64,000 bases of DNA from Ruminococcaceae bacterium UBA5295 (lineage in GTDB: Bacteria; Bacillota; Clostridia; Oscillospirales; Acutalibacteraceae): NCBI GenBank assembly GCA_002411365.1, contig DHSD01000027.1, forward strand, positions 46,141 to 110,140. Direction: 5' to 3'. This document shows, in pieces, positions 55,950-63,968 of the stretch. A model generated the notes under the pieces. The model was not told the origin of the DNA and did not search any database. It worked only from the letters and a program-made list of their open reading frames with translations. The position numbers and the translations under genes are program-made. Positions within the stretch are counted from its first letter, which is position 1; every line of letters starts with the position of its first letter.

Positions 55950-56564
55950 TCAGTCTTCGAGGAATTTTCTGATTGGTTTATAAATCAGCAAAGCAACGAT
56001 AAGGCAGATGATGAAATCCGGCAAAAGGAAAGAACCGTTGTAAGCAACAGAGTACAGGAACAAATGCCCTTTCCACTCTTTTGGCAGCCAGCTTGCGTAT
56101 GACGTAACGCCGGCCACCACATGAAATGCGAAGCGCAGCAGCACAGCGGTAAACATGCCGCCTATGTATCGCTTCAGCCCTTTTCCATAAATGCCGGCAA
56201 GGCCGAGCGCGGTAAATGCAAGCAGATAGTCAAAAATGAAAGAAAGTATCAGTGCTGCTGGAGTAAGCCCCCATGAGAGTATCTCGCCAAGGCTGATTAA
56301 GAGCTTTACCGTCCCGTAAGCAAGGCCGGTGAGCATTCCCCATTTCGGGCCGTACTTGTAGCCAATGAGAAGGATCGGCAACATGCTGCAGAGCGTAACA
56401 GAGCCACCCAACGGAAGTTTGTAGATTTTTATCATGTTAAGGACGAGGGCAAGGCCTATCATGATTGCACTCTCGACAAGCCGCAGCACGTTTGGGTTTA
56501 TGCCTGTATTCGTTTTCCTCTCCGCGCGCTTGGCGGAACCGTTTGTGTCTGACTGTGGGTTCAT
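55950..56564 (-). CDS. thiT: Thiamine transporter ThiT (ECF S component)
   Basis: ThiT is the membrane S component that binds thiamine for ECF-driven uptake. The 204-residue protein has a soluble start of about 30 residues, six hydrophobic segments and the ThiT motifs YKLPLGGSVTLCSMLPILLIGYKYGPKWGMLTGLAYG and HVVAGVTSYASW. A TPP riboswitch and terminator precede it, which confirms the substrate. The ECF energising subunits are elsewhere. Confidence 0.93.
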   Translation of the reverse strand: MNPQSDTNGSAKRAERKTNTGINPNVLRLVESAIMIGLALVLNMIKIYKLPLGGSVTLCSMLPILLIGYKYGPKWGMLTGLAYGTVKLLISLGEILSWGLTPAALILSFIFDYLLAFTALGLAGIYGKGLKRYIGGMFTAVLLRFAFHVVAGVTSYASWLPKEWKGHLFLYSVAYNGSFLLPDFIICLIVALLIYKPIRKFLED

Positions 56565-56607
56565 TTAAAAGACCTCCTGTAAAAGTTTCCGGAAATCGTG
56601 CAGGCGT

Positions 56608-56640
56608 AAAAAAAGCGCCCTGCCAATTACGCAGGGCGCT
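56608..56640 (-). terminator. Expression-platform terminator of the TPP riboswitch
   Basis: Minus strand GCGCCCTGC/GCAGGGCGC stem followed by seven Ts, directly after the aptamer; formed when TPP is bound, it stops thiT transcription. Confidence 0.9.
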
Positions 56641-56655
56641 GAAACTTTTATCCGT

Positions 56656-56746
56656 TTTCCTACGCTGGCATTATCCAGATCAGGTTAAAAGGGTCAAAAA
56701 GCATCTTTTTGCTTTTCTCTCAGCCGGGACTACCCAGCACCCCTTA
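56656..56746 (-). promoter_or_regulatory. TPP (thiamin pyrophosphate) riboswitch
   Basis: Minus strand shows the THI-box: GGGGTGCTGGG, GGCTGAGA, ACCCTTTTAACCTGATCTGG and ATAATGCCAGCGTAGGAAA, in order with a variable P3 hairpin (AAAAGCAAAAAGATGCTTTTT-like). The aptamer is followed by a terminator and thiT. Confidence 0.97.
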
Positions 56747-56761
56747 TTTAATTGTAACCTT

Positions 56762-56790
56762 ATAATATCACTGAACCATATTGCTGTCAA
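56762..56790 (-). promoter_or_regulatory. Sigma-A promoter of thiT
   Basis: Minus strand TTGACA (56785-56790), 17-base spacer, TATTAT (56762-56767), just upstream of the riboswitch. Confidence 0.88.
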
Positions 56791-56813
56791 ACATGGTTCC
56801 ATAATGGGACAGC

Positions 56814-57470
56814 TTAGTAAGCGGCCAGTGCGCCGGCTATTTCCGCAGGGCTTGTAACGAACACGCGGCCGCCCTCGCGGCGCATTTCATCTTCTTTGCC
56901 AAAGCCGTACAGTACGCCGAGAAATGATGTTCCGGCTTTGCGCGCGCCGGCGGCGTCGAATTTTGTATCCCCAATCATCACGGCATCCGACGGTTTACAG
57001 CCGGTTGTTTCCAAAATCGGCCGGATAAGCATTTCTTTGCCGCCGCCTTTGTCGCTTTCGTCGGCAGCGGAAAAATAGCTGAAATATTTTAAAAGGTCGA
57101 AATGCTCAAGGACTAACTTTGCAATTGACCTCGGTTTCGATGTCGCTATGGCGAGCTTTGAGCCTGCACTGCGCAATTCCTCAAGCATTTCTGGAATGCC
57201 CGGGTAAACGGAATTGTTGTAAACGCCGTTGGAATTATATATCCTGTGGAAATAAGCTATAGCTTTTTTTGTTTCTTCTTCAGACATACCGCAGAGTTTT
57301 GTGAAACTGTCGAAAAGCGGTGGGCCTATAAATTGGCGCAGGACGTCACAAGGCGGGATCGGTTTTTTCATTTGCTCGAGCGCGTAGCGTACGGATGCGA
57401 TGATTCCGGGGCCGGAATCGGTCAGAGTGCCGTCAAGGTCGAAAAGTACAAGAAGGCGCTTTGGCTTCAT
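56814..57470 (-). CDS. HAD-family phosphatase (phosphoglycolate phosphatase-like)
   Basis: The 218-residue protein is a HAD-IA hydrolase: motif I LFDLDGTLTDSGPGI, a four-helix cap, motif II LAIATSKP, motif III Lys region and motif IV VMIGDTKFDAAGA. It resembles Gph/PpaX-type phosphatases; substrate not determined. Its ATG overlaps the stop of the upstream hotdog gene by 4 bp (ATGA). Confidence 0.88.
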   Translation of the reverse strand: MKPKRLLVLFDLDGTLTDSGPGIIASVRYALEQMKKPIPPCDVLRQFIGPPLFDSFTKLCGMSEEETKKAIAYFHRIYNSNGVYNNSVYPGIPEMLEELRSAGSKLAIATSKPRSIAKLVLEHFDLLKYFSYFSAADESDKGGGKEMLIRPILETTGCKPSDAVMIGDTKFDAAGARKAGTSFLGVLYGFGKEDEMRREGGRVFVTSPAEIAGALAAY

Positions 57471-57853
57471 TTGAGTACCTTCCGCGCCTTTGCCTTTTGC
57501 ACGAAATGCTCTGCCTTTACGCTTACGCGTTCGTGTTCACCGGAAGCCACAGGGCCGGTCTCATCGCTTGCAGAAAGGCTGAAACGGAAAACGCGGTCTT
57601 TCTGCCCAGTGAGCTTCACCTTTACTGTCAGTTTTGCACCGCAGGGGGTTGGCGCAGTGTGATGCACTGTAATTTCCGTCCCAACCGTGGTTATCCCTTC
57701 AGGAAGGCTGGCCTGAGCAATATCAGCTGCTGCACTTTCAAAAAGAGCTGAAACTACAGGCGTGGCCAGCACAGGCAGGGAACCGCTCACCACATGATTT
57801 GCGAGCATGTCCTCCGTAACTGTGTACTCTTTTTCAAGTTCATTCTGTGTCAT
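57467..57853 (-). CDS. Hotdog-fold thioesterase (FlK-like)
   Basis: The 128-residue single hotdog protein has LPVLATPVVSALFESAAADIAQASLP and VGTEITVHHTAPTP, placing Thr, Glu and His as in the fluoroacetyl-CoA thioesterase FlK family. It probably hydrolyses a small acyl-CoA; whether fluoroacetyl-CoA is a substrate cannot be said. The ATG at 57853 follows GGAGGAAC; two more in-frame ATGs lie just upstream. First gene of a two-gene unit with the HAD phosphatase. Confidence 0.82.
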   Translation of the reverse strand: MTQNELEKEYTVTEDMLANHVVSGSLPVLATPVVSALFESAAADIAQASLPEGITTVGTEITVHHTAPTPCGAKLTVKVKLTGQKDRVFRFSLSASDETGPVASGEHERVSVKAEHFVQKAKARKVLK

Positions 57854-58026
57854 TTTATGTTCCTCCATTTTCATATGCGTATGTATGTGTAATCTTTCTT
57901 TTCACATTGTCTATACTATTATAACATAGTGTATTGGCCTTATCACTACTGATTTTCAACGGCTTTAAATACGGGCGGCGAACCATATTTCTGCATATTA
58001 ATCAGGCGGAAAAATGTGAAAATCCG

Positions 58027-58055
58027 TTGACATTTGCAAAATACGGAATTATGAT
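58027..58055 (+). promoter_or_regulatory. Sigma-A promoter of the 73-residue orphan gene
   Basis: TTGACA (58027-58032), 17-base spacer, TATGAT (58050-58055). Confidence 0.88.
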
Positions 58056-58090
58056 AGAAACAGTTGCATATGAGAATGGGGGGATTATTT

Positions 58091-58312
58091 ATGGCATATA
58101 AAGCCGTTATCTATGCAAACAAAACGACGGAAGGCCTGAGCGTGATCGACATCAATGTTTTAGATGATGCCACCGGAAGGTTTCTTGCAAGGCCTACAAA
58201 AAGTTTTATTGATGACATCAATACGGTTCCTTTTCTCGACTATGAGCGAGTGAAACAGATAGTTTCAAAGCAGTATAAAATTCCAGCCACAAATATTTCT
58301 TTTGCAAAGTGA
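58091..58312 (+). CDS. Small conserved-looking protein of unknown function
   Basis: The 73-residue product begins MAYKAVIYANKTTEGLSV and contains INVLDDATGRFLARPTKSFIDDINTVPFL and a C-terminal VKQIVSKQYKIPATNISFAK; it is soluble, without signal peptide or cysteine, and has no family I recognise. GGGGGGATT precedes the ATG. It is a single-gene unit with a consensus promoter and its own terminator, so it is very likely expressed. It may form a small beta-rich domain with one helix. Confidence 0.8.
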   Translation: MAYKAVIYANKTTEGLSVIDINVLDDATGRFLARPTKSFIDDINTVPFLDYERVKQIVSKQYKIPATNISFAK

Positions 58313-58337
58313 CGCCTGATTAAACAGGCGTTTTTTT
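58312..58337 (+). terminator. Terminator of the 73-residue gene
   Basis: ACGCCTG/CAGGCGT stem with seven Ts, starting at the stop codon. Confidence 0.88.
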
Positions 58338-58433
58338 CTGCCATGCAGTGGGAATGGCGGCCGGTTCCATGCTATAATAACTTTATAGGTTTTCCGGCGG
58401 CTTCAGCCGCCGGAGCTGCCGGAGGTGTGTGAT

Positions 58434-59213
58434 TTGCCCGAAAACGAAGCGGCACAGGAGAAAACAGGCCGTATATATCTGCTGGACGAGCTACGCGGGT
58501 TTGCGGTTTTCTGCATGATCTTTTACCATGCTTTTTATACTATAGGATTCCTGTTCGGAAATGAAGCCGGTGTTTACTACTTTTGGTTTTTTATGCCTGC
58601 GGAGCCTTATTTTGCCGGGCTTTTTATGTTCATTTCCGGCATTGCGTGCAACCTTTCGCACTCTAACCTTTCGCGCGGGCTGAAGCTTCTCGCCGTAGCC
58701 ATGGGCGTCACGCTTGTAACGGGCATATTTTTGCCGCGCGACATCATCACATTCGGCATACTGCATTTTCTTGCTGTCTGCATGATCCTTGCGGGCCTTC
58801 TCAAGCCCGTTTTTGAAAGGCACAGCTTTTCCATATGGCCTGTGCTCGTCTGTGCCATGCTGTTCCTTTTTACTATGAATGTGCAGAATGGATACCTCGG
58901 CTCAGGCTATCCGTTGGTGCTGGAGCTGCCTAAGCAGCTTTATGTAAACAACTGGCTTGCGCCGCTTGGCATACACAATCCTTTTTTTCTGAGTGCTGAC
59001 TACTTTCCAATCATTCCATGGATTTTTGTGTATGCTGCCGGTATTTTTACAGGCAGGCTTGCAAAAGCCGGAAAGTTCCCTGGAATCATGTACCGCTCCC
59101 AGGTGCCGCAGCTTTCGTGGCTTGGCCGCCATGCGCTGCTACTGTACCTGATACACCAGCCGGTCATATACGGCGGCTGCCTGCTGCTTTCGTATATGCA
59201 CATTTTGGGCTGA
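58434..59213 (+). CDS. DUF1624 membrane protein (acyltransferase-like)
   Basis: The 259-residue membrane protein starts IYLLDELRGFAVFCMIFYHAFYTIGFLFG, the motif of DUF1624/HGSNAT-like acetyltransferases, has about seven hydrophobic segments, and ends LSWLGRHALLLYLIHQPVIYGG. It probably transfers an acetyl group to a sugar or wall component across the membrane; substrate unknown. I choose the TTG at 58434 because GGAGGTG lies 6 bases before it; a GTG at 58425 overlaps that site. A CCGGCGGC/GCCGCCGG hairpin (58394-58413) precedes the site. It lies 27 bp before tex. Confidence 0.85.
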   Translation: MPENEAAQEKTGRIYLLDELRGFAVFCMIFYHAFYTIGFLFGNEAGVYYFWFFMPAEPYFAGLFMFISGIACNLSHSNLSRGLKLLAVAMGVTLVTGIFLPRDIITFGILHFLAVCMILAGLLKPVFERHSFSIWPVLVCAMLFLFTMNVQNGYLGSGYPLVLELPKQLYVNNWLAPLGIHNPFFLSADYFPIIPWIFVYAAGIFTGRLAKAGKFPGIMYRSQVPQLSWLGRHALLLYLIHQPVIYGGCLLLSYMHILG

Positions 59214-59240
59214 TTTTCTGTTTTGGAGGGTTTTTATACG

Positions 59241-61409
59241 ATGGATTTTGCTGAAAAACTGGCAAAGCAGTTTCATCTGCAGAAATGGCAGACCGAAAAG
59301 GTTATAGAGCTTATAGACGAGGGAAATACAATTCCCTTTATTGCCCGCTACAGAAAAGAGGCGCACGGCTCGCTTGACGACCAAACGCTGCGGAAGCTTG
59401 CGGAGCGCCTTGATTATCTGCGTTCCCTTGAAAAGCGGCGCGCCGAAGTCTCATCTGCCATAGAGGAATCGGGTGCCATGACGGGGAAAATTTCGGAAGC
59501 GCTGAATGATGCCTCAACTTTGGCAGAGATAGAAGATATTTACCGCCCGTTCCGCCCAAAACGGCGGACGCGGGCTTCCGTGGCGAAAGAAAAGGGGCTG
59601 CAGCCGCTCGCTGACGCCATTTTACGCCAGGAAGAAAATTCACCTCAGCCTGATGGGATGGCAGAAAAATTCGTAAATCCGGAAAAGGGTGTGGAAACTC
59701 CCGACGATGCGCTTGCGGGCGCACTCGATATCATTGCTGAGCATGTATCGGACAGCGCATCGATACGCAGGCGCCTGCGCGTGGTAACAGGAGCGCAGGG
59801 AATGCTTGCCTCTAAAGCTGCAAAGCCGGATGAGGACTCCGTCTATGCACAGTACTACGATTTCCGCGAACAGGTATCAAAGATTGCGGGGCACCGTGTC
59901 CTCGCCATAAACCGCGGGGAAAAAGAAGGCTTCCTTAAAGTTTCGGTTGAGCTCGACCATGCAAAGGGAATGAATATAGTCCTTTCCGAAACGCTTAAAG
60001 GCAATGGCTCGCCATGTGAGGATGCTGTTAGGCAGGCATGCGAAGACGCTTACAACCGGCTTGTTTTTCCAGCTATCGAGAGGGATATACGCGGCTCCCT
60101 TACGGAAGAAGCTGACAAATCGGCCATAAACGTCTTTTCTGTCAACCTGCGGAACCTGCTTATGCAGCCGCCGGTAAAAGGCTGCGTGACTATGGGCCTT
60201 GACCCCGGATACCGCACAGGTTGCAAAGTAGCCGTAGTAGACCCTACAGGCCGTGTGCTTGATACGGGTGTTATTTACCCCACACATTCCAAAACCAAAG
60301 TGCAGGAAGCTAAGAAAACGGTAAAGTGCATGATAAAGAAGCACCATGTTACCGTAATTGCAATCGGCAACGGGACGGCTTCACGTGAAACAGAGCAGTT
60401 TGCGGCAGAAGTAATAAAAGAAATTGGCGGAGGCGTGTCGTATGTGATCGTAAACGAAGCGGGCGCGTCCGTATATTCTGCAAGCAAGCTTGCGGCACAG
60501 GAATTTCCGGAGTACGACGTTACCCTGCGCAGCGCCGTGTCCATTGCGCGCAGGCTTCAGGACCCGCTTGCAGAGCTGGTGAAGATAGACCCGCAGGCTA
60601 TCGGCGTAGGGCAGTATCAGCACGACATGCCCAAAAAGCAGCTTGACGAAGCGCTCAGCGGTGTTGTGGAAGACTGCGTGAACACGGTCGGCGTTGATCT
60701 CAACACGGCCTCCCCTTCCCTGCTGGGAAAAGTTGCGGGGATGACACCATATGTTTCAAAAAATGTTGTAAAGTACCGTGAAGAAAACGGCGCGTTTCAC
60801 AGCAGGCAGGAGCTTATGAAAGTCCCGAAACTCGGGCCGAAGGCTTTCCAGCAGTGCGCGGGTTTTCTGCGTGTGCCGGAAAGCAGCAATATACTTGACC
60901 ATACGGCGGTCCATCCGGAGTCTTACGGTGCCGCACGCTCTCTGCTTGAACTTTGCGGGTACGGCGCTGACGACATTGCAGGTGAAAGATTTTCTTCGCT
61001 TAAAAGCAGGCTGGAAAATGTCGGCGGCATAAAAGAGGCTGCCGAGAAAACCGGTGCCGGTGTGCCGACGCTTTCAGATATCGTTTCCGAGCTGATGCAG
61101 CCGGGGCGCGACCCCCGCGATGAACTGCCAAAGCCGATTCTGCGCACGGACGTTATGAAGATAGACGACCTTAAGCCCGGCATGGAGCTTACCGGCACGG
61201 TGCGTAATGTTGTCGATTTTGGCGCGTTTGTGGATATCGGCGTCCATCAGGATGGCCTTGTTCATGTTTCCCAGATTTCCGACAGCTTCGTCAAAAATCC
61301 TGCCGACGTCCTTAAAGTCGGCGATATTGTAAAAGTGCGCGTCCTTTCAGTGGACGTTAAAAAGCAGCGCATATCGCTTACCATGAAAAAACAGTTTGCA
61401 GACCACTAA
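59241..61409 (+). CDS. tex: RNA-binding transcription accessory protein Tex
   Basis: Tex is an S1-domain protein related to Spt6. The 722-residue protein has the N-terminal Tex domain (TIPFIARYRKEAHGSLDDQTLRKLAERLDYLRSLEKRR), a YqgF-like RNase H fold (VTMGLDPGYRTGCKVAVVDPTGRVLDTG), helix-hairpin-helix modules (VVEDCVNTVGVDLNTASPSLLGKVAGM, LMKVPKLGPKAFQQCAGFLRV) and a C-terminal S1 domain (LTGTVRNVVDFGAFVDIGVHQDGLVHVSQ). The ATG at 59241 follows TTGGAGGG. A parS-like word lies within the gene at 60377-60392. Confidence 0.95.
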   Translation: MDFAEKLAKQFHLQKWQTEKVIELIDEGNTIPFIARYRKEAHGSLDDQTLRKLAERLDYLRSLEKRRAEVSSAIEESGAMTGKISEALNDASTLAEIEDIYRPFRPKRRTRASVAKEKGLQPLADAILRQEENSPQPDGMAEKFVNPEKGVETPDDALAGALDIIAEHVSDSASIRRRLRVVTGAQGMLASKAAKPDEDSVYAQYYDFREQVSKIAGHRVLAINRGEKEGFLKVSVELDHAKGMNIVLSETLKGNGSPCEDAVRQACEDAYNRLVFPAIERDIRGSLTEEADKSAINVFSVNLRNLLMQPPVKGCVTMGLDPGYRTGCKVAVVDPTGRVLDTGVIYPTHSKTKVQEAKKTVKCMIKKHHVTVIAIGNGTASRETEQFAAEVIKEIGGGVSYVIVNEAGASVYSASKLAAQEFPEYDVTLRSAVSIARRLQDPLAELVKIDPQAIGVGQYQHDMPKKQLDEALSGVVEDCVNTVGVDLNTASPSLLGKVAGMTPYVSKNVVKYREENGAFHSRQELMKVPKLGPKAFQQCAGFLRVPESSNILDHTAVHPESYGAARSLLELCGYGADDIAGERFSSLKSRLENVGGIKEAAEKTGAGVPTLSDIVSELMQPGRDPRDELPKPILRTDVMKIDDLKPGMELTGTVRNVVDFGAFVDIGVHQDGLVHVSQISDSFVKNPADVLKVGDIVKVRVLSVDVKKQRISLTMKKQFADH

Positions 61410-61527
61410 TTTTTTATTTTTGCGCGCCGATTTATTTAATGAAAGTTTTTTAAGTAGATACAGTTATGATAATCTGCTATAAAATTTGCTGGTATGACAT
61501 TTAGATTGGTAAGTGGGGTGTTGTTTT

Positions 61528-62877
61528 TTGCGCTTATACATAAAAAAACAAATATTGGAATTGCTTGATACTTTGGCGGACGGTATCGTTTATATTAGAG
61601 AAAAACCTGAACCGATGTTGAAAAACTGTATTGATGCTGTAACTTCCATCAAAGCCCTTTTGCAGAGTGAGCAGGAGGTGGAAGCAGTTAATAAAACTGA
61701 CCATTTACTTGAAAATTTAAAAAATATGAAAACCAGCGGTTTTCAGGATATCTGCAATAAAATTAAACCGGAAATAAAAACGCTTAAACTTTTTATAAAG
61801 GAAAATGTTAAAACACAGTATGAAATTGCATTTTTCCCTTATAAGGTGTCTATGTGGGACAGCATGGAAAGTATTTGGCGCGCTGCAAATAACGACCCGG
61901 ACTGCATTTGCTATGTTGTGCCAATCCCATACTATTCGAAAAAAGATGGCAGTAAAGCAGAATATTTTTATGAGGGAAGTCTTTATCCGGATGATGTGCC
62001 GGTTGTACATTATTCACTTTATGATGTGCAGAAACACCATCCGGATATTGTTTACATACATAATCCATATGACAATAACAATTATGTGACCCAGGTTGAT
62101 GAAAAATATTTTGCGGAGAATTTAAAAAAATCCACGGACATGCTGGTTTATGTGCCATATTTTGTTTATGGCTCATACAGAAACATTGATGAGATAAAAA
62201 CGATGGCGATTGTGCCTGGCACAGTTTATGCCGACCGCGTTATCGCTCAGTCGGAATATCAGAAAAAACTTTTTACAAAATTAGGCCTGAATGAAGGCAA
62301 AATGTTAGTAGCAGGCTCACCGAAATTTGATGCGGTTTTACGAGCTGAGGAACAGCCACACGAAATTCCGAAAGAATGGGAAGAAAAGCTCAAAGGCAAA
62401 AAAATATTTTTGTGGAACACAACTATAAGGGCCATGCTGGAAAATCCGGGATGGCTTGAAAAATCAGGCCAGCTTATGGATATATTAACGCAGTGCCCTG
62501 AATGTGCACTTATATGGAGGCCGCACCCTTTGCTGAAAGAAACAATAAAATTAATGCGGCCGGCGTACCTCGAGCCTTACCTGAACCTGGCAAAAGGAAT
62601 TATGGCGAAAAGCAATGCGGTTATTGACCTTACAGGCAATGCTTATATTTCCATGGCAGTTTCGGACGCGATTGTAAGTGATTACAGTTCCATCATGCTG
62701 CAATATGCAGTTACGGGTAAACCAATTTTATGCCTTGACAGAAAAAGTTCAATGCTAAAGAACAGCATTTGCATTTTTGATTACTCCGAGGATTATTTTC
62801 TGGAAAATGGAATGACCATAAAACGATTCCGCGATATGGTACTTAAGGGCGAAGACCCGAAGAACGCGAACGCCTGA
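61528..62877 (+). CDS. CDP-glycerol glycerophosphotransferase-like protein, 3' frameshifted
   Basis: The 449-residue product has a helical N-terminal region (1-100) and a glycosyltransferase-B-like domain with IAFFPYKVSMWDSMESIWRAA, YAVTGKPILCLDRK and VSDAIVSDYSSIMLQYAV, matching CDP-glycerol glycerophosphotransferase family proteins of surface polymer synthesis. The TTG at 61528 follows GTGGGGTG. The frame ends at 62877 after DPKNANA, but the conserved C-terminus continues in another frame to 62969, so a one-base loss near 62860 has truncated it. The gene may still be active without its last helix, or be a recent pseudogene. Confidence 0.8.
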   Translation: MRLYIKKQILELLDTLADGIVYIREKPEPMLKNCIDAVTSIKALLQSEQEVEAVNKTDHLLENLKNMKTSGFQDICNKIKPEIKTLKLFIKENVKTQYEIAFFPYKVSMWDSMESIWRAANNDPDCICYVVPIPYYSKKDGSKAEYFYEGSLYPDDVPVVHYSLYDVQKHHPDIVYIHNPYDNNNYVTQVDEKYFAENLKKSTDMLVYVPYFVYGSYRNIDEIKTMAIVPGTVYADRVIAQSEYQKKLFTKLGLNEGKMLVAGSPKFDAVLRAEEQPHEIPKEWEEKLKGKKIFLWNTTIRAMLENPGWLEKSGQLMDILTQCPECALIWRPHPLLKETIKLMRPAYLEPYLNLAKGIMAKSNAVIDLTGNAYISMAVSDAIVSDYSSIMLQYAVTGKPILCLDRKSSMLKNSICIFDYSEDYFLENGMTIKRFRDMVLKGEDPKNANA

Positions 62878-62969
62878 AAGTAACGGAAAAATCCATTGCA
62901 AATATTGATGGTGCCTGTGGACAAAAAGTACATACGCTTATTAAACAGGAAGCATGCAATAACTTGTAA
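62862..62969 (+). pseudogene. Out-of-frame C-terminal continuation of the glycerophosphotransferase-like gene
   Basis: Read from 62862 the DNA encodes ERERLKVTEKSIANIDGACG followed by QKVHTLIKQEACNNL and a TAA at 62967-62969. This looks like the normal end of such proteins. Restoring one base in the A run at 60-62 of this line (CCG AAA GAA CGC) joins the two frames. Confidence 0.75.
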
Positions 62970-63023
62970 CAGTGAATATGCGGCTTTATTACGGTTTAAT
63001 TTTTAGACAAAAGGTAAAAGAAA

Positions 63024-63968
63024 ATGAAATTAATAGATTTTAACCAAATAAAAAACCTAAATATTCCTCAACTTAGTTTTTATAATTGGGTGGATGAAAT
63101 TATAAGAAATAAAGATAAAATGATCCTTCCGGTTAAAACGAGTATAAATTTTCATCAAAACAGTATGTTTTATAATTTTATGCCAGCAGTAATTCCGAGT
63201 ATTAATCGTGCCGGGATTAAAATTGTAACAAGGTATCCAGACCGTAGCCCAAGTTTAAAAAGCCTAATCCTTATTTTTGATCTTAAAAATGGGAATCCAC
63301 TTGCACTTATGGATGGTACTTATATTACTGCAATGCGGACTGGAGCAGTCGCCGCGCATTCTGTTAAGCTCTTTGCAAGGCAAAACTGGCAAGTGCTGTC
63401 TATCATTGGGCTTGGTAACACAGCGCGCGCAGCATTGAAAGCTATATCTTGCCTATATCCTGAAAAACCAATTGACGTGCATATTCTGAGGTACAAAAAT
63501 CAACATGATTTGTTTATCAAATGTTTTCAAGACAATATGAACCTGCATTTTACAGTATGTGATACAGTAGAGGAAACAATATCGAAAAGTGATGTGATTA
63601 TTTCTGCGGTGACATTTTATCCCAATGATATCTGCAATGATTCATGTTTCCCAGAAGGATGCCTCTTATTACCGATTCATACACGCGGATTTACAAACTG
63701 CGATTTATTTTTTGACAAAGTTTTTGCAGATGATAAAAACCATATAAAAAACTTTAAAAATTTTGATAAGTTTAAATCTTTTGCAGAAGTGCAAGATGTA
63801 ATTAGCGGCAAAAAACCTGGAAGAGAAAATGCGAAGGAGCGTATATTAGTTTATAATATCGGCATTGGGCTTCATGATTTATACTGTGCCAATAAAATTC
63901 TAAATCAAATTCAAACTTCACCTGAATTTGATTTAGAAGAGCCTGCTGAAAAGTTTTGGGTTAAGTGA
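63024..63968 (+). CDS. Ornithine cyclodeaminase/mu-crystallin family protein
   Basis: The 314-residue protein belongs to the ornithine cyclodeaminase/alanine dehydrogenase family: VIPSINRAGIKIVTRYPDRSPSLKSLILIFDLKNGNPLALMDGTYITAMRTGAVAAHSVKLFAR and the NAD(P)-binding IIGLGNTARAALKAIS. The family includes enzymes that make or use cyclic amino acids and dehydrogenases of diaminopropionate pathways; the substrate is not evident. AAAGGTAAAAG precedes the ATG. Its codons are strikingly AT-rich compared with the rest of the window, suggesting transfer. It is the last gene seen; only 32 bases remain after it. Confidence 0.85.
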   Translation: MKLIDFNQIKNLNIPQLSFYNWVDEIIRNKDKMILPVKTSINFHQNSMFYNFMPAVIPSINRAGIKIVTRYPDRSPSLKSLILIFDLKNGNPLALMDGTYITAMRTGAVAAHSVKLFARQNWQVLSIIGLGNTARAALKAISCLYPEKPIDVHILRYKNQHDLFIKCFQDNMNLHFTVCDTVEETISKSDVIISAVTFYPNDICNDSCFPEGCLLLPIHTRGFTNCDLFFDKVFADDKNHIKNFKNFDKFKSFAEVQDVISGKKPGRENAKERILVYNIGIGLHDLYCANKILNQIQTSPEFDLEEPAEKFWVK

